Source: Trinickia dabaoshanensis
GTDB taxonomy: Bacteria; Pseudomonadota; Gammaproteobacteria; Burkholderiales; Burkholderiaceae
Assembly: GCF_002879885.1 (NCBI RefSeq)
Contig: NZ_PNYA01000007.1
Coordinates: 1 to 64,000 of the forward strand
Direction: 5' to 3'
DNA length: 64,000 bases
Shown: in pieces, positions 36,014 through 47,346 of the stretch
How the letters are laid out: every line of letters starts with the position of its first letter
How positions within the stretch are numbered: the stretch's first letter is position 1
Notes under the pieces: generated by a model
Databases searched by the model: none
What the model was told of the DNA's origin: nothing
What the model saw: only the letters and a program-made list of their open reading frames with translations
Made by a program: the position numbers and the translations under genes

Positions 36014-36379
36014 ATGGATAAGACTCAATCTCGCCTGCGCCGCGCTCGTCAGACGCGTATCAAGATCGCCGAATTGCAGGTCGCGCGCCTTGCTGTGCAT
36101 CGCACGAACACGCACATCTACGCACAAGTGTTCTCGCCGTGCGGCACCAAGGTGCTCGCCAGCGCGTCGACGCTCGAAGCTGAAGTGCGTGCGCAACTGG
36201 CCGACCAATCGGGCAAGGGTGGCAACATTGCCGCTGCCACGCTGATCGGCAAGCGTATCGCTGAAAAAGCCAAGGCTGCCGGCGTCGAATCCGTCGCCTT
36301 CGATCGCTCGGGCTTTCGCTACCACGGCCGCGTGAAGGCGCTGGCCGATGCGGCGCGCGAAGCCGGGCTCAAGTTCTAA
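36014..36379 (+). CDS. rplR: 50S ribosomal protein L18
   Basis: 121 residues with the basic N-terminal segment and the core [17 protein letters not shown]; ends [20 protein letters not shown] and a short tail. L18 binds 5S rRNA with L5. Confidence 0.97.
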   Translation: MDKTQSRLRRARQTRIKIAELQVARLAVHRTNTHIYAQVFSPCGTKVLASASTLEAEVRAQLADQSGKGGNIAAATLIGKRIAEKAKAAGVESVAFDRSGFRYHGRVKALADAAREAGLKF

Positions 36380-36394
36380 GGGAAGGAATTCGTC

Positions 36395-36913
36395 ATGGCA
36401 AAGATGCAAGCGAAAGTTCAGGCTGACGAACGCGACGACGGCCTTCGCGAAAAGATGATCGCGGTCAACCGCGTGACCAAGGTGGTGAAGGGTGGCCGGA
36501 TTCTCGGCTTCGCCGCACTGACCGTGGTTGGCGATGGTGACGGCCGCGTGGGCATGGGCAAGGGCAAGGCGAAGGAAGTGCCCGTTGCCGTGCAAAAGGC
36601 AATGGAACAAGCCCGCCGCAACATGTTCAAGGTGCCGCTCAAAAACGGTACGCTGCAGCACGAAGTGCACGGCAAGCATGGCGCGTCGGTTGTTCTGCTC
36701 GCTCCGGCGAAGGACGGTACCGGCGTGATCGCCGGCGGCCCGATGCGCGCGGTGTTCGACGTGATGGGCGTGCAAAACGTCGTCGCGAAGAGCCACGGTT
36801 CGACGAATCCGTACAACCTCGTGCGTGCCACGCTCGACGGACTGCGCAAGCAGTCGACGCCCGGCGACATCGCAGCGAAGCGCGGTAAGTCGGTCGAAGA
36901 AATTTTGGGCTAA
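36395..36913 (+). CDS. rpsE: 30S ribosomal protein S5
   Basis: 172 residues with the S5 N-terminal motif [19 protein letters not shown], followed by [18 protein letters not shown]. The loop at KVVKGG, where spectinomycin resistance changes map in E. coli, looks normal. It contributes to decoding accuracy and mRNA unwinding at the entry pore. Confidence 0.98.
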   Translation: MAKMQAKVQADERDDGLREKMIAVNRVTKVVKGGRILGFAALTVVGDGDGRVGMGKGKAKEVPVAVQKAMEQARRNMFKVPLKNGTLQHEVHGKHGASVVLLAPAKDGTGVIAGGPMRAVFDVMGVQNVVAKSHGSTNPYNLVRATLDGLRKQSTPGDIAAKRGKSVEEILG

Positions 36914-36929
36914 TGCCTAGGTGGTCACC

Positions 36930-37112
36930 ATGTCTGATAAAACTGTCAAGGTTCAGCTCGTCAAGAGCCTGATTGGGACCCGCGAATCGCACCGTGCCAC
37001 GGTGCGTGGCCTGGGCCTGCGCCGACTCAACTCGGTCAGCGAACTGCAAGACACGCCCGCCGTGCGCGGCATGATCAACAAGGTTTCGTACCTTGTTAAG
37101 GTCATCGCTTAA
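36930..37112 (+). CDS. rpmD: 50S ribosomal protein L30
   Basis: 60 residues when started at the ATG at 36930 ([16 protein letters not shown]); the frame also opens three codons earlier at a GTG, at 36921, which gives no family match. The conserved [15 protein letters not shown] is present. Confidence 0.95.
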   Translation: MSDKTVKVQLVKSLIGTRESHRATVRGLGLRRLNSVSELQDTPAVRGMINKVSYLVKVIA

Positions 37113-37140
37113 ACGCGGTCAGGGACTCGAGGAGTTGAAT

Positions 37141-37575
37141 ATGGAATTGAACAACCTGAAGCCCGCCGCGGGCGCCAAGCACGCTAAGCGTCGCGTCGGC
37201 CGCGGTATCGGCTCCGGCCTTGGTAAGACGGCCGGCCGTGGTCACAAAGGTCAGAAATCGCGTTCGGGCGGCTTTCATAAGGTCGGCTTCGAAGGCGGTC
37301 AAATGCCGCTGCAACGCCGCCTGCCGAAGCGCGGGTTCACCTCGCTGACGAAGGAATTCGTCGGTGAAGTGCGCCTGGGCGATCTGCAAGCCCTGCCCGT
37401 CGACGAAATCGACTTGCTCGCATTGAAGCAAGCCGGCCTCGTCGGTGAATTGACGAAGAGCGCAAAGATCATCGCCACGGGCGAGATCTCGCGCAAGATC
37501 GTCGTGAAGGGCCTGGGTGCGACGAAGGGTGCTCGTGCCGCGATCGAAGCGGCCGGCGGCTCGTTCGCCGAGTAA
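37141..37575 (+). CDS. rplO: 50S ribosomal protein L15
   Basis: 144 residues from the ATG at 37141, preceded by GAGGAG; the upstream frame extension to 37093 overlaps rpmD and is not conserved. The N-terminal segment [20 protein letters not shown] and the [16 protein letters not shown] motif are typical. Next to secY as usual. Confidence 0.97.
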   Translation: MELNNLKPAAGAKHAKRRVGRGIGSGLGKTAGRGHKGQKSRSGGFHKVGFEGGQMPLQRRLPKRGFTSLTKEFVGEVRLGDLQALPVDEIDLLALKQAGLVGELTKSAKIIATGEISRKIVVKGLGATKGARAAIEAAGGSFAE

Positions 37576-37624
37576 TTGGCGAAAAGTCGATTGCCGTTAA
37601 TGGCATTTGCATCGGAGAAGGTAC

Positions 37625-38974
37625 TTGGCTAACAGCCCGAGTCTCGCAAAAACCGGTCGAAGCACGGCGAAGTTCGGCGATCTGCGCCGGCGGGCAATGT
37701 TCTTGCTCCTGGCGCTGATCGTCTATCGTATCGGCGCGCACATTCCGGTGCCGGGAATTGACCCGGATCAGTTGGCGAAGCTGTTCCAGAGCCAGTCGGG
37801 CGGCATCCTGGGCATGTTCAACATGTTCTCGGGTGGTGCGCTGTCGCGGTTCACGATTTTCGCGTTGGGGATCATGCCGTACATCTCCTCGTCGATCATC
37901 ATGCAACTGCTCGCGATCGTGTCGCCGCAGCTCGAAGCGCTGAAGAAGGAAGGCCAGGCGGGGCAGCGCAAGATCACGCAGTACACGCGGATCTTCACCG
38001 TGGTGTTGGCGACGTTCCAAGCGTTCGGCATTGCCGTGGCGCTCGAGAATCAGCCGGGCCTCGTGATCGATCCGGGCATGGTGTTTCGCCTGACGACGGT
38101 CGTGACGCTCGTGACGGGCACGATGTTCTTGATGTGGCTCGGTGAGCAGATCACGGAACGCGGTCTCGGTAACGGGATTTCGATCATCATCTTCGGCGGT
38201 ATCGCAGCGGGTTTCCCGAACGCGGTGGGCGGTCTAGTCTCGCTCGTGCAATCGGGTTCGATGCATCCGTTCACGGCGATCGTCGTGGTGGCGTTGATCG
38301 GTGCCGTGACCTACCTCGTGGTGTTCATCGAGCGTGGTCAGCGCAAGATCCTCGTGAACTACGCCAAGCGCCAGGTCGGTAACAAGATTTACGGCGGACA
38401 GTCGTCGCATCTGCCGCTCAAGCTGAACATGTCGGGCGTGATTCCGCCGATCTTCGCATCGTCGATCATCCTGTTCCCGGCAACGATCCTGAATTGGTTC
38501 AGCTCGGGCACGCGCGGCAGCTGGCTCACCGATACGCTGCACAACGTAGCCGAGGCGCTCAAGCCGGGTCAACCTGTGTACGTGTTGTTGTACGCGTTGG
38601 CGATCGTGTTCTTCTGCTTCTTCTACACCGCGCTGGTGTTCAACAGCAGGGAGACGGCCGACAACCTGAAGAAGAGCGGCGCATTCGTTCCGGGCATCCG
38701 TCCGGGCGACCAGACCGCACGGTATATCGACCGCATCCTCACGCGTCTGACGCTGGCCGGTGCGATCTACATCGTGTTCGTCTGCTTGCTACCCGAGTTT
38801 CTGGTGCTGCGCTGGAACGTACCGTTTTATTTTGGTGGAACGTCGCTGCTGATCATTGTCGTCGTCACGATGGACTTCATGGCGCAGGTGCAGTCGTACG
38901 TTATGTCGCAACAGTATGAGTCGTTGCTCAAGAAGGCGAACTTCAAGGGCGGCGGCAACATCCCGATGCGTTGA
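37625..38974 (+). CDS. secY: Preprotein translocase subunit SecY
   Basis: 449 residues, ten membrane helices. The start is most likely the TTG at 37625: it lies seven bases after GGAG (37614-37617) and gives the family N-terminus [12 protein letters not shown] after Met; the frame upstream to 37607 lacks a binding site. The second helix region [12 protein letters not shown] and the plug region are conserved. With SecE (1979-2359) it forms the Sec channel. The stop overlaps the open frame leading into infA but not infA itself. Confidence 0.96.
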   Translation: MANSPSLAKTGRSTAKFGDLRRRAMFLLLALIVYRIGAHIPVPGIDPDQLAKLFQSQSGGILGMFNMFSGGALSRFTIFALGIMPYISSSIIMQLLAIVSPQLEALKKEGQAGQRKITQYTRIFTVVLATFQAFGIAVALENQPGLVIDPGMVFRLTTVVTLVTGTMFLMWLGEQITERGLGNGISIIIFGGIAAGFPNAVGGLVSLVQSGSMHPFTAIVVVALIGAVTYLVVFIERGQRKILVNYAKRQVGNKIYGGQSSHLPLKLNMSGVIPPIFASSIILFPATILNWFSSGTRGSWLTDTLHNVAEALKPGQPVYVLLYALAIVFFCFFYTALVFNSRETADNLKKSGAFVPGIRPGDQTARYIDRILTRLTLAGAIYIVFVCLLPEFLVLRWNVPFYFGGTSLLIIVVVTMDFMAQVQSYVMSQQYESLLKKANFKGGGNIPMR

Positions 38975-38982
38975 AAGGACTT

Positions 38983-39201
38983 ATGGCCAAAGACGATGTA
39001 ATCCAGATGCAGGGCGAGGTGATTGAAAACCTTCCCAATGCTACCTTCCGGGTGAAGCTGGAAAACGGTCATGTCGTGTTGGGGCATATCTCCGGCAAGA
39101 TGCGGATGCACTACATCCGTATCCTGCCCGGCGACAAAGTGACAGTTGAGTTGACGCCTTACGATCTGTCGCGTGCGCGGATCGTGTTCCGGGCGAAGTG
39201 A
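38983..39201 (+). CDS. infA: Translation initiation factor IF-1
   Basis: 72 residues, an OB-fold protein starting [19 protein letters not shown], with [20 protein letters not shown] in the core. I chose the ATG at 38983, five bases after AAAGGA; the frame opens four codons earlier. IF-1 binds the 30S A site at initiation. Betaproteobacteria often carry a second infA elsewhere; this is the spc-operon copy. Confidence 0.97.
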   Translation: MAKDDVIQMQGEVIENLPNATFRVKLENGHVVLGHISGKMRMHYIRILPGDKVTVELTPYDLSRARIVFRAK

Positions 39202-39221
39202 TTTGAAAAAAGGGTAATATC

Positions 39222-39338
39222 ATGAAAGTGATGGCATCGGTTAAGCGCATTTGCCGCAATTGCAAGATCATCAAGCGCAAAGGTGTCGTGCGCGTGATTT
39301 GCAGCTCTGATCCGCGCCACAAACAGCGCCAAGGCTGA
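39222..39338 (+). CDS. rpmJ: 50S ribosomal protein L36
   Basis: A 38-residue gene, easily missed because of its size. The product starts [15 protein letters not shown] and ends [11 protein letters not shown]. Cys11, Cys14, Cys27 and His33 form the zinc ribbon, so this is the zinc-binding type of L36. AGGG precedes the ATG with seven bases between. It lies between infA and rpsM, the standard place. Confidence 0.96.
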
Positions 39339-39378
39339 ACGCCGCGCTTTTGCTGCGCTTTTTGTTTGAGGAAAAACA

Positions 39379-39744
39379 ATGGCTCGTATTGCAGGGGTGA
39401 ACATCCCGAACCACCAGCACGCCGTGATCGGCCTGACGGCGATCTTCGGGATCGGTCGTACGCGTTCGCAACAAATTTGCGAATCGGCTGGCGTCGCAGT
39501 GAACAAGAAGGTCAAGGACCTGACGGACGCGGATCTCGAAAAGCTGCGTGAAGAAGTCGGCAAGTTCGTCGTCGAAGGCGATCTGCGCCGTGAAGTGACG
39601 ATGAACATCAAGCGTCTGATGGACCTCGGCTGCTACCGCGGCGTCCGTCATCGCAAGGGTCTGCCCCTGCGTGGCCAACGTACGCGCACCAACGCCCGTA
39701 CGCGCAAGGGTCCGCGCCGCGCTGCCCAATCGCTGAAGAAATAA
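39379..39744 (+). CDS. rpsM: 30S ribosomal protein S13
   Basis: 121 residues, with [19 protein letters not shown] at the start, the helix-hairpin [16 protein letters not shown] and the basic tail [18 protein letters not shown]13 contacts tRNA and the large subunit. It begins the alpha operon (rpsM-rpsK-rpsD-rpoA-rplQ), 40 bases after rpmJ. Confidence 0.98.
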   Translation: MARIAGVNIPNHQHAVIGLTAIFGIGRTRSQQICESAGVAVNKKVKDLTDADLEKLREEVGKFVVEGDLRREVTMNIKRLMDLGCYRGVRHRKGLPLRGQRTRTNARTRKGPRRAAQSLKK

Positions 39745-39772
39745 GCGCGACTGACAGTTACAGGAAAACGTA

Positions 39773-40177
39773 ATGGCTAAGGCTTCGAACAACACCGCGG
39801 CGCAACGCGTTCGCAAGAAGGTCAAGAAGAACGTCGCCGAGGGCGTGGTTCACGTTCACGCGTCGTTCAACAACACCATCATCACGATCACCGACCGTCA
39901 AGGCAACGCGCTTGCCTGGGCAACGTCGGGTGGCCAGGGCTTCAAGGGTTCGCGCAAGTCGACGCCGTTCGCGGCGCAGGTTGCTGCGGAGTCGGCCGGC
40001 CGCGTGGCGATGGAATACGGCGTGAAGAACCTCGAAGTGCGGATCAAGGGCCCCGGCCCCGGCCGCGAATCGGCGGTGCGCGCTCTGCATGGTCTTGGCA
40101 TCAAGATCACGGCGATCTCCGACGTTACGCCCGTTCCGCACAACGGCTGCCGTCCGCCGAAGCGCCGTCGTATCTAA
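39773..40177 (+). CDS. rpsK: 30S ribosomal protein S11
   Basis: 134 residues with the signature [15 protein letters not shown] and the C-terminal [18 protein letters not shown]11 forms part of the mRNA exit platform. A perfect 13-bp hairpin follows 18 bases after the stop. Confidence 0.98.
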   Translation: MAKASNNTAAQRVRKKVKKNVAEGVVHVHASFNNTIITITDRQGNALAWATSGGQGFKGSRKSTPFAAQVAAESAGRVAMEYGVKNLEVRIKGPGPGRESAVRALHGLGIKITAISDVTPVPHNGCRPPKRRRI

Positions 40178-40195
40178 GACGCGCGCCTGTACTAC

Positions 40196-40230
40196 GCCTG
40201 TTGGCGCTCTCAAGCGCCAACAGGCTATTT
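40196..40230 (+). terminator. Perfect 13-bp hairpin between rpsK and rpsD
   Basis: GCCTGTTGGCGCT (40196-40208) and AGCGCCAACAGGC (40213-40225) pair fully around CTCA, followed by TATTTG. The T run is weak. It may be an attenuator, an RNase site or a protein-binding stem inside the alpha operon. The remaining gap up to rpsD at 40342 has no gene. Confidence 0.6.
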
Positions 40231-40341
40231 GCGCCTTGTTTGCGCACTGTTTTTTGTTTGACTAAGCCCACCGTTCGTCCCTCACCGGGAGCGGACTAGC
40301 GCAGACGCGAGTTTGCGTGACTAAACCAGAAGGAAAGCAAA

Positions 40342-40965
40342 GTGGCACGCTATACCGGCCCTAAAGCCAAGTTGTCCCGCCGTGAAGGCACTGACCTGTT
40401 CCTGAAGAGCGCGCGCCGCTCGCTCGCCGACAAGTGCAAGCTCGATAGCAAGCCGGGCCAGCACGGCCGCACGTCGGGCGCGCGTACGTCCGACTACGGC
40501 ACGCAGCTTCGCGAAAAGCAAAAAGTGAAGCGCATCTACGGCGTGCTCGAGCGTCAATTCCGCCGTTACTTCGCCGAAGCCGACCGCCGCAAGGGCAACA
40601 CGGGTGAAAACCTGCTGCAATTGCTCGAGTCGCGTCTCGACAACGTCGTCTATCGCATGGGCTTCGGCTCGACGCGCGCCGAAGCGCGTCAGCTCGTGAG
40701 CCACAAGGCGATCACGGTGAACGGCGTCGTCTCGAACATCCCGTCGCTGCAAGTGAAGGCGGGCGACGTGATTGCCATTCGCGAGCAAGCCAAGAAGCAA
40801 GCCCGTATTCTCGAAGCGCTCTCGCTTGCCGAGCAAAGCGGCATTGCGAGCTGGGTTGCGGTCGATGCGAAGAAGTTCGAAGGCACGTTCAAGCAGATGC
40901 CGGAACGTAGCGATATCGCCGGCGACATCAACGAAAGCCTGATCGTCGAATTGTATTCGCGCTAA
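40342..40965 (+). CDS. rpsD: 30S ribosomal protein S4
   Basis: 207 residues, GTG start after AGGAAAG. It begins [19 protein letters not shown] after Met and contains the S4 RNA-binding domain ([20 protein letters not shown]). The zinc-free form. S4 starts 30S assembly and in E. coli represses the alpha operon. Confidence 0.98.
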   Translation: MARYTGPKAKLSRREGTDLFLKSARRSLADKCKLDSKPGQHGRTSGARTSDYGTQLREKQKVKRIYGVLERQFRRYFAEADRRKGNTGENLLQLLESRLDNVVYRMGFGSTRAEARQLVSHKAITVNGVVSNIPSLQVKAGDVIAIREQAKKQARILEALSLAEQSGIASWVAVDAKKFEGTFKQMPERSDIAGDINESLIVELYSR

Positions 40966-41089
40966 TCGGATTTACGGCCGGGGTACCCCGATTGCCTTGT
41001 GCAAGGGGGAGCCTCGGCTGTTTATTTTCAGGGTGTTACCGGTCAGCCTTATCGGTGTAACGAGCCGAGGGTATTGAAAAGGAAAACCT

Positions 41090-42067
41090 ATGCAAACCAG
41101 TTTGTTGAAGCCCAAGATCATCGCTGTGGAATCGCTCGGCGAGAGCCACGCGAAAGTGGTCATGGAACCGTTTGAACGCGGTTACGGCCACACTTTGGGC
41201 AACGCGCTTCGGCGCGTACTGCTGTCGTCGATGGTCGGCTATGCGCCGACGGAAGTCACGATCGCAGGCGTTGTGCACGAGTACTCGACGATCGACGGCG
41301 TGCAAGAAGACGTCGTCAACCTGCTCCTGAACATGAAGGGCATCGTCTTCAAGCTGCACAACCGTGACGAAGTGACGGTCACGCTGCGCAAGGAAGGCGA
41401 AGGTGTCGTGACGGCTCGCGACATCGAATTGCCGCACGATTGCGAAGTGATCAACCCCGATCACGTCGTGGCCCATCTGTCGAAGGGCGGCAAGCTCGAC
41501 GTGCAGATCAAGGTCGAGAAGGGTCGCGGCTATGTGCCCGGCAACGTGCGCCGCTATGGCGAGGAAACGGCCAAGATCATCGGCCGTATCGTCCTGGACG
41601 CGTCGTTCTCGCCGGTTCGCCGCGTGAGCTACGCCGTGGAAAGCGCGCGTGTCGAGCAGCGTACCGACCTCGATAAGCTCGTGATGAACATCGAGACCAA
41701 CGGCGTGATCTCGCCCGAGGAAGCGATTCGTCAATCGGCCCGCATCCTCGTCGACCAGCTCGCCGTGTTCGCGGCGCTGGAAGGCACGGAAGCAGCCGCT
41801 GAAGCCCCGTCGCGCGCGCCGCAGATCGACCCGATCCTGCTGCGTCCGGTGGACGATCTCGAGTTGACGGTGCGTTCGGCCAACTGCTTGAAGGCCGAAA
41901 ACATCTACTACATCGGCGATTTGATCCAGCGCACGGAAAACGAGCTGCTCAAGACGCCGAACCTGGGCCGCAAGTCGCTGAACGAGATCAAGGAAGTACT
42001 CGCTTCGCGCGGCTTGACGCTCGGCATGAAGCTCGAAAACTGGCCGCCGGCTGGTCTCGACAAGTAA
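41090..42067 (+). CDS. rpoA: DNA-directed RNA polymerase subunit alpha
   Basis: 325 residues. The N-terminal dimerisation domain contains [17 protein letters not shown]; a linker rich in Ala and Glu follows near residue 240; the C-terminal domain has [18 protein letters not shown]-type residues (the Arg equivalent to E. coli Arg265 is in [10 protein letters not shown]) that bind UP elements. It completes the polymerase core with rpoB and rpoC at 5853-14237. Confidence 0.98.
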   Translation: MQTSLLKPKIIAVESLGESHAKVVMEPFERGYGHTLGNALRRVLLSSMVGYAPTEVTIAGVVHEYSTIDGVQEDVVNLLLNMKGIVFKLHNRDEVTVTLRKEGEGVVTARDIELPHDCEVINPDHVVAHLSKGGKLDVQIKVEKGRGYVPGNVRRYGEETAKIIGRIVLDASFSPVRRVSYAVESARVEQRTDLDKLVMNIETNGVISPEEAIRQSARILVDQLAVFAALEGTEAAAEAPSRAPQIDPILLRPVDDLELTVRSANCLKAENIYYIGDLIQRTENELLKTPNLGRKSLNEIKEVLASRGLTLGMKLENWPPAGLDK

Positions 42068-42101
42068 TGCGTTGGGGGCGCGTCGCGCCTCCCGTCTGGC
42101 A

Positions 42102-42143
42102 AAGACGCGGATTTTCCTTTAAAATCCGCGTCTTGTCTTTTTT
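42102..42143 (+). terminator. 14-bp perfect hairpin and T run between rpoA and rplQ
   Basis: AAGACGCGGATTTT (42102-42115) pairs with AAAATCCGCGTCTT (42121-42134) around CCTTT, followed by GTCTTTTTT. By structure it is a good intrinsic terminator inside the alpha operon. A CTGGCA-N18-TAAAAT promoter-like pair overlaps it (42096-42125), so it may end one transcript and start another for rplQ. Confidence 0.7.
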
Positions 42144-42229
42144 CTTACCGGCCCGTGTCCTCACCGCTCGCAGCATTCAGGCGGGGACGATAGAAGAGCT
42201 GGACCAAAACTTCCAATCAAGGAACTGAA

Positions 42230-42625
42230 ATGCGTCACCGTCATGGTCTGCGGAAACTGAACCGCACGAGCAGCCACCGTCTGGCAATGCTCCGTAACAT
42301 GTCCAACTCGCTGATCGAGCACGAAGTCATCAAGACGACGCTGCCGAAGGCGAAGGAACTCCGTAAGGTTGTCGAGCCCCTCATCACGCTTGGCAAGAAG
42401 CCGTCGCTCGCGAACCGTCGTCTGGCGTTCAACCGTCTGCGCGATCGCGACTCCGTCGCCAAGCTGTTCGACGTGCTCGGTCCGCGTTTCGCGAACCGTC
42501 CGGGCGGCTATCTGCGCATCCTGAAGTTCGGCTTCCGCGTGGGCGATAACGCTCCGATGGCGCTGGTCGAGTTGCTCGATCGCCCGGAACCGGTGGAAGG
42601 CGAAGAAGTGCAAGACGCTGAATAA
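42230..42625 (+). CDS. rplQ: 50S ribosomal protein L17
   Basis: 131 residues, starting [20 protein letters not shown], with the [11 protein letters not shown]-like block present as [17 protein letters not shown]. It is the last gene of the alpha operon; 162 bases and a strong hairpin separate it from rpoA. Confidence 0.97.
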   Translation: MRHRHGLRKLNRTSSHRLAMLRNMSNSLIEHEVIKTTLPKAKELRKVVEPLITLGKKPSLANRRLAFNRLRDRDSVAKLFDVLGPRFANRPGGYLRILKFGFRVGDNAPMALVELLDRPEPVEGEEVQDAE

Positions 42626-42670
42626 ATTCATGGGCAAGCCCGACGGCTTGCCTGCGAGCTGTTCAGTGGA

Positions 42671-42702
42671 AAGGGTCAAGCGCGAGCTTGGCCCTTTTTT
42701 AT
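42671..42702 (+). terminator. Terminator after rplQ
   Basis: AAGGGTCAAGC (42671-42681) pairs with GCTTGGCCCTT (42686-42696, one G-U) and is followed by more T. It ends the ribosomal protein supercluster. Confidence 0.92.
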
Positions 42703-42859
42703 TTGAGTTTTCGTTTCAAGCGCGCCGGAGCGGTCGAATGGTCTAGTCGAATGGGCGCGGCAAAATGGCGCGGCTCATCGGTGAAGGGGGCGCCCGAAAG
42801 GGGGAAATCGCCGGCGGTGATACGATAGCGGCGTATTGGATCGCCTTAAGGAAGACGTT

Positions 42860-43192
42860 GTGTCCCTGCCCGTCGTTCTCATGCTGACGACCGTGCCCGA
42901 TGCGTCATCGGCGGAAAAGCTCGCGCAAGACGCGCTCGAGCTGCGCCTGGCCGCGTGCGTCACCGAACTCGGGAAGGTCCGCTCTCGCTATCGCTGGAAA
43001 GGTGCGGTCGAGACGGCCGAAGAGATCCAATTGTTGTTCAAGACCAGCGCTGCCCGCTCGCTCGAGCTGGAGCGATTCATCGCGGCGAACCACCCTTACG
43101 AGACCCCCGAACTGCTCACGTGGCAGGCCGATGCGTCGAACGCATACGGGCAATGGGTGGGCGCCGAAACCCATCGACCGACACATGTTTAA
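42860..43192 (+). CDS. cutA: Divalent-cation tolerance protein CutA
   Basis: 110 residues from the GTG at 42860, which lies six bases after TAAGGAA and gives MSLPVVLMLTTVPD; the frame opens eight codons earlier at a TTG. The family core ACVTELGKVRSRYRWKGAVE and the segment HPYETPELL are present. CutA is a small trimeric PII-like protein with unclear function, linked to copper tolerance in E. coli. It overlaps dsbD by eight bases, the same cutA-dsbD pairing as in enterobacteria. Confidence 0.94.
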   Translation: MSLPVVLMLTTVPDASSAEKLAQDALELRLAACVTELGKVRSRYRWKGAVETAEEIQLLFKTSAARSLELERFIAANHPYETPELLTWQADASNAYGQWVGAETHRPTHV

Positions 43193-45035
43193 GCCGCTTC
43201 CGAACTTTTCCCGCGTACTTGCACGCGCCATGGTGTTTCTCGCCGCATGCGTCGCGCTCGGAGCGGGGCTCGCACAGACGGCACACGCCGACGATTTCCT
43301 CGATCCGTCGGTAGCGTTTCGCTTCAGTGCCGACGAAAAGCCACAAGAAGTCGATGTGCACTTCAAAGTCGCCGACGGCTACTACCTCTACCGCGAGCGC
43401 TTTCAGTTCGCGGTGAAAAACGGGACGGCTACGCTCGGCGCCGCGCAACTGCCGCCAGGTCACGTCAAGTTCGATCCCACTTTCAACAAGAACGTCGAGA
43501 CGTACCGCGGCGATCTGAGCGTTCGAGTGCCCGTTCAATCGGCCTCGGGACCGTTCGACCTCGTGGTGACCTCTCAGGGTTGCGCAGACGCCGGTATCTG
43601 TTATCCGCCCGCCCAGCACGTCTATCACGTCGAAGGCGCCGCGTTGAGCGCGCAGACGGGCAGCGCCGGCCAGACGGCTGCGCCCGCGGTGCAGCGTGCC
43701 TCATGGTATGAACGGGCGACGAGCGCGGACTACGCTCAATCGCTGTTGCAAGGCGGCAGCTTCGCCGCTACCGTCGGCCTGTATTTCTTGGCGGGGCTCG
43801 TGCTGAGTTTGCTGCCGTGCTCGTATCCCATGATCCCGATCGTTTCGGCGATCATCATCGGCCAAGGTGCCGGGGTCACGCGCTCGCGCGGCTTCGCGCT
43901 GTCGCTTGCCTACGTGATCGGGATGTCGCTCGTGTACACGGCGCTTGGGATCGCGGCCGCGCTCGTCGGACAATCGCTCGGGGCTTGGCTGCAAAATCCA
44001 TGGGTCCTCGGCACGTTTGCCGTGTTGCTGACCGCCTTTGCGTTGACGCTGATCGCCGGCGTCGATCTCGTGCTGCCGCAGCGTTGGCAGGACGGGGTCT
44101 CGCAGGCGTCGAGCCGTCGCAGCGGCGGAACGTTCGCGGCGGTCGCGGCGATGGGCGCATTGTCGGCGCTCGTCGTCGGTGCTTGCATGACGGCGCCGCT
44201 GTTTGCCGTTCTCGCCTTTATCGCTCACACCGGCAATGCCGTACTCGGCGGCGCCGCATTGTTTTCGATGGGGCTCGGCCTCGGGGTGCCGCTGCTCGTC
44301 ATCGGCTTGGGAGCGGGAACGCTGTTGCCCCGTGCCGGAACCTGGATGGAGGGCGTGAAGGTCTTTTTCGGCGTGGTATTGCTGGCGGCGGCGCTTTGGA
44401 TCGTTTGGCCCGTGCTGCCTTCCACGGCGCAGATGCTGCTCGGCGCACTCTGGCTATTGATCGCCGCTGCCGCGTTGGGGCTGTTCACGCCGAACGCCGG
44501 CGGTCCGTCCATCTGGCGCCGGTTGGGACGCGGGTTCGGCGCCGCACTCGCGATTTGGGCGGCCGCGCTACTCGTGGGTCTCGCCGCGGGGTCCGGCGAC
44601 CCGCTGCATCCGCTGGCAGTGCTGGCGGCCCGTACGGACGGAGTGCCGTCCGTGGCCGGCGGCACCGGTCAGTCGGATGCGAGGTTCGCGCCGGTCCAGT
44701 CGAGCGAAAAGCTCGATGCGGTACTCAAGACCGACAGCAAGCCCGCGATGCTCGATTTTTACGCGGACTGGTGTGTCAGTTGCAAGGAAATGGAGCGCTT
44801 CACTTTCGCCGATAAGCGCGTGCAGGCGCGCCTTGCTCAGTTGCAGTTGCTACGCGCCGACGTCACCGCGAACAACGCCGACGATCAAGCGTTGCTCAAG
44901 CGTTTCGACCTATTCGGTCCGCCGGGCATTATCTTTTTCGATCGAAACGGAAAAGAAGTCCTGCGCGTCGTCGGTTACGAGTCGGCCGACACATTCTTGC
45001 GCAGCCTAGATCGGATCGCGCCTGTGCTGAGCTAG
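43185..45035 (+). CDS. dsbD: Thiol:disulfide interchange protein DsbD
   Basis: 616 residues from the ATG at 43185; a longer frame from 42900 overlaps cutA and is not conserved. Signal peptide to about residue 33 (AQTAHA). The periplasmic alpha domain has Cys133 and Cys139 (CADAGIC). The membrane domain of about eight helices has Cys212 (LPCSYPM) and Cys334 (GACMTAP). The C-terminal thioredoxin-like gamma domain has Cys530 and Cys533 (DWCVSC). All six catalytic cysteines are present. It carries electrons from cytoplasmic thioredoxin to periplasmic targets such as DsbC and the cytochrome c maturation thioredoxin, which fits with resB-ccsB downstream. Confidence 0.97.
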   Translation: MFKPLPNFSRVLARAMVFLAACVALGAGLAQTAHADDFLDPSVAFRFSADEKPQEVDVHFKVADGYYLYRERFQFAVKNGTATLGAAQLPPGHVKFDPTFNKNVETYRGDLSVRVPVQSASGPFDLVVTSQGCADAGICYPPAQHVYHVEGAALSAQTGSAGQTAAPAVQRASWYERATSADYAQSLLQGGSFAATVGLYFLAGLVLSLLPCSYPMIPIVSAIIIGQGAGVTRSRGFALSLAYVIGMSLVYTALGIAAALVGQSLGAWLQNPWVLGTFAVLLTAFALTLIAGVDLVLPQRWQDGVSQASSRRSGGTFAAVAAMGALSALVVGACMTAPLFAVLAFIAHTGNAVLGGAALFSMGLGLGVPLLVIGLGAGTLLPRAGTWMEGVKVFFGVVLLAAALWIVWPVLPSTAQMLLGALWLLIAAAALGLFTPNAGGPSIWRRLGRGFGAALAIWAAALLVGLAAGSGDPLHPLAVLAARTDGVPSVAGGTGQSDARFAPVQSSEKLDAVLKTDSKPAMLDFYADWCVSCKEMERFTFADKRVQARLAQLQLLRADVTANNADDQALLKRFDLFGPPGIIFFDRNGKEVLRVVGYESADTFLRSLDRIAPVLS

Positions 45036-45081
45036 GCAGCCCAGGCGCCCATCCGTCGCTCGCTAGTGCGGTATGCCGTGC

Positions 45082-46288
<1,207 letters not shown>

Positions 46289-46372
46289 ATCGCGATTCTT
46301 CGTAGTTTTGGTCGGTCGCCGCTGCGACCACGTGTCGCACTCGCTGAGCTTCGGTAGCGAGCGCGGCGCTCG

Positions 46373-47029
46373 TTACGCGGCCGTACCGGTGTCCTTCCCA
46401 GCCGCCTCGCCGGCAAGCCAGCCTTCGAGACGCGCATGGGCTTCGTCCAGGCCGATGCGTTTGAGCGCGGAGAACAACTGCGCCGAAAGCTCACCCTTGA
46501 AGCCGGCGGCGCGATATTCGGCGAACCCCTTTTCGGTCGCGCGCAGCGCATTCACGCTTTCCTGGCGCGTCAGTTTGTCGCACTTCGTCAGTAGCGTGTG
46601 GATCGGCTTGCCCGTCGGCGCGAACCACTCGATCATGCGCCGGTCGAGGTCGGTCAGGGGGCGGCGCGAGTCCATCATCAACACCATGCCGCGAAGCTGG
46701 GCGCGGCTTTGCAGGTACGTCGAGAGCAGCGCTTCCCAGTGCGCCTTGGCCGCGCCCGGCACTTCCGCGTAGCCGTAGCCCGGCAGGTCGACGAGGTAGC
46801 CGGCCGGCTCCGCTTCCGGTCCGACGCTGAAGTAATTGATATGCTGCGTGCGGCCGGGCGTTTTACTCGCGAAGGCGAGCCGCTTTTGATTGCACAGGAT
46901 ATTGATCGCCGTCGATTTGCCCGCGTTCGAGCGGCCCGCGAAGGCGATTTCGGGCTGCACGGTGGGCGGCAGATCGCGCAAGTGATTGACGGTCGTGTAA
47001 AAGCGGGCTTGGTGCAGCAAGAAGGCCAT
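46373..47029 (-). CDS. engB: Ribosome biogenesis GTPase EngB (YihA/YsxC)
   Basis: 218 residues. The G1 motif GRSNAGKST is at residues 32-40, the G3 segment [15 protein letters not shown] follows, and the G4 motif is TKCDKL. This family assists late 50S assembly. It is transcribed toward hemB and diverges from the cytochrome gene. The C-terminal tail after about residue 205 is Ala/Gly-rich and not conserved. Confidence 0.95.
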   Translation of the reverse strand: MAFLLHQARFYTTVNHLRDLPPTVQPEIAFAGRSNAGKSTAINILCNQKRLAFASKTPGRTQHINYFSVGPEAEPAGYLVDLPGYGYAEVPGAAKAHWEALLSTYLQSRAQLRGMVLMMDSRRPLTDLDRRMIEWFAPTGKPIHTLLTKCDKLTRQESVNALRATEKGFAEYRAAGFKGELSAQLFSALKRIGLDEAHARLEGWLAGEAAGKDTGTAA

Positions 47030-47346
47030 GGCGAGACAGGAAGGAGAGTGCGGAAATGCGCCGGATGGCGGCGCGGACGAGGCGGCGGGCTTGCCCGACT
47101 GGCGTCTTGGCGAATAGCGAGTTATTGTACAATACGACGGTTTACTGGAGACCGATCGAAGTGTTTGTCAAGCGCTTCGTCACTTATGGCCGTGCGACGT
47201 TTGGCGGTAATCGGTTGCTGTCGTTTTTGCATTAACCTCTCGGGAGACCGCCAGGCCGCTTGGCGATTCCGACGTCCGCAAGGGCGGCGTCCGGATGCGG
47301 GCGCTGGGGGACACTCTATTCTCACAAGACGAAACCGGGTGTGCGA
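47030..47346 (+). other. Divergent intergenic region engB / cytochrome c4
   Basis: 317 bases with no supported gene. The 10-base palindrome ATTGTACAAT at 47124-47133 offers a TACAAT -10-like hexamer on both strands, 95 bases from the engB start. Matching -35 boxes are poor. Nothing else could be identified. Confidence 0.35.
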
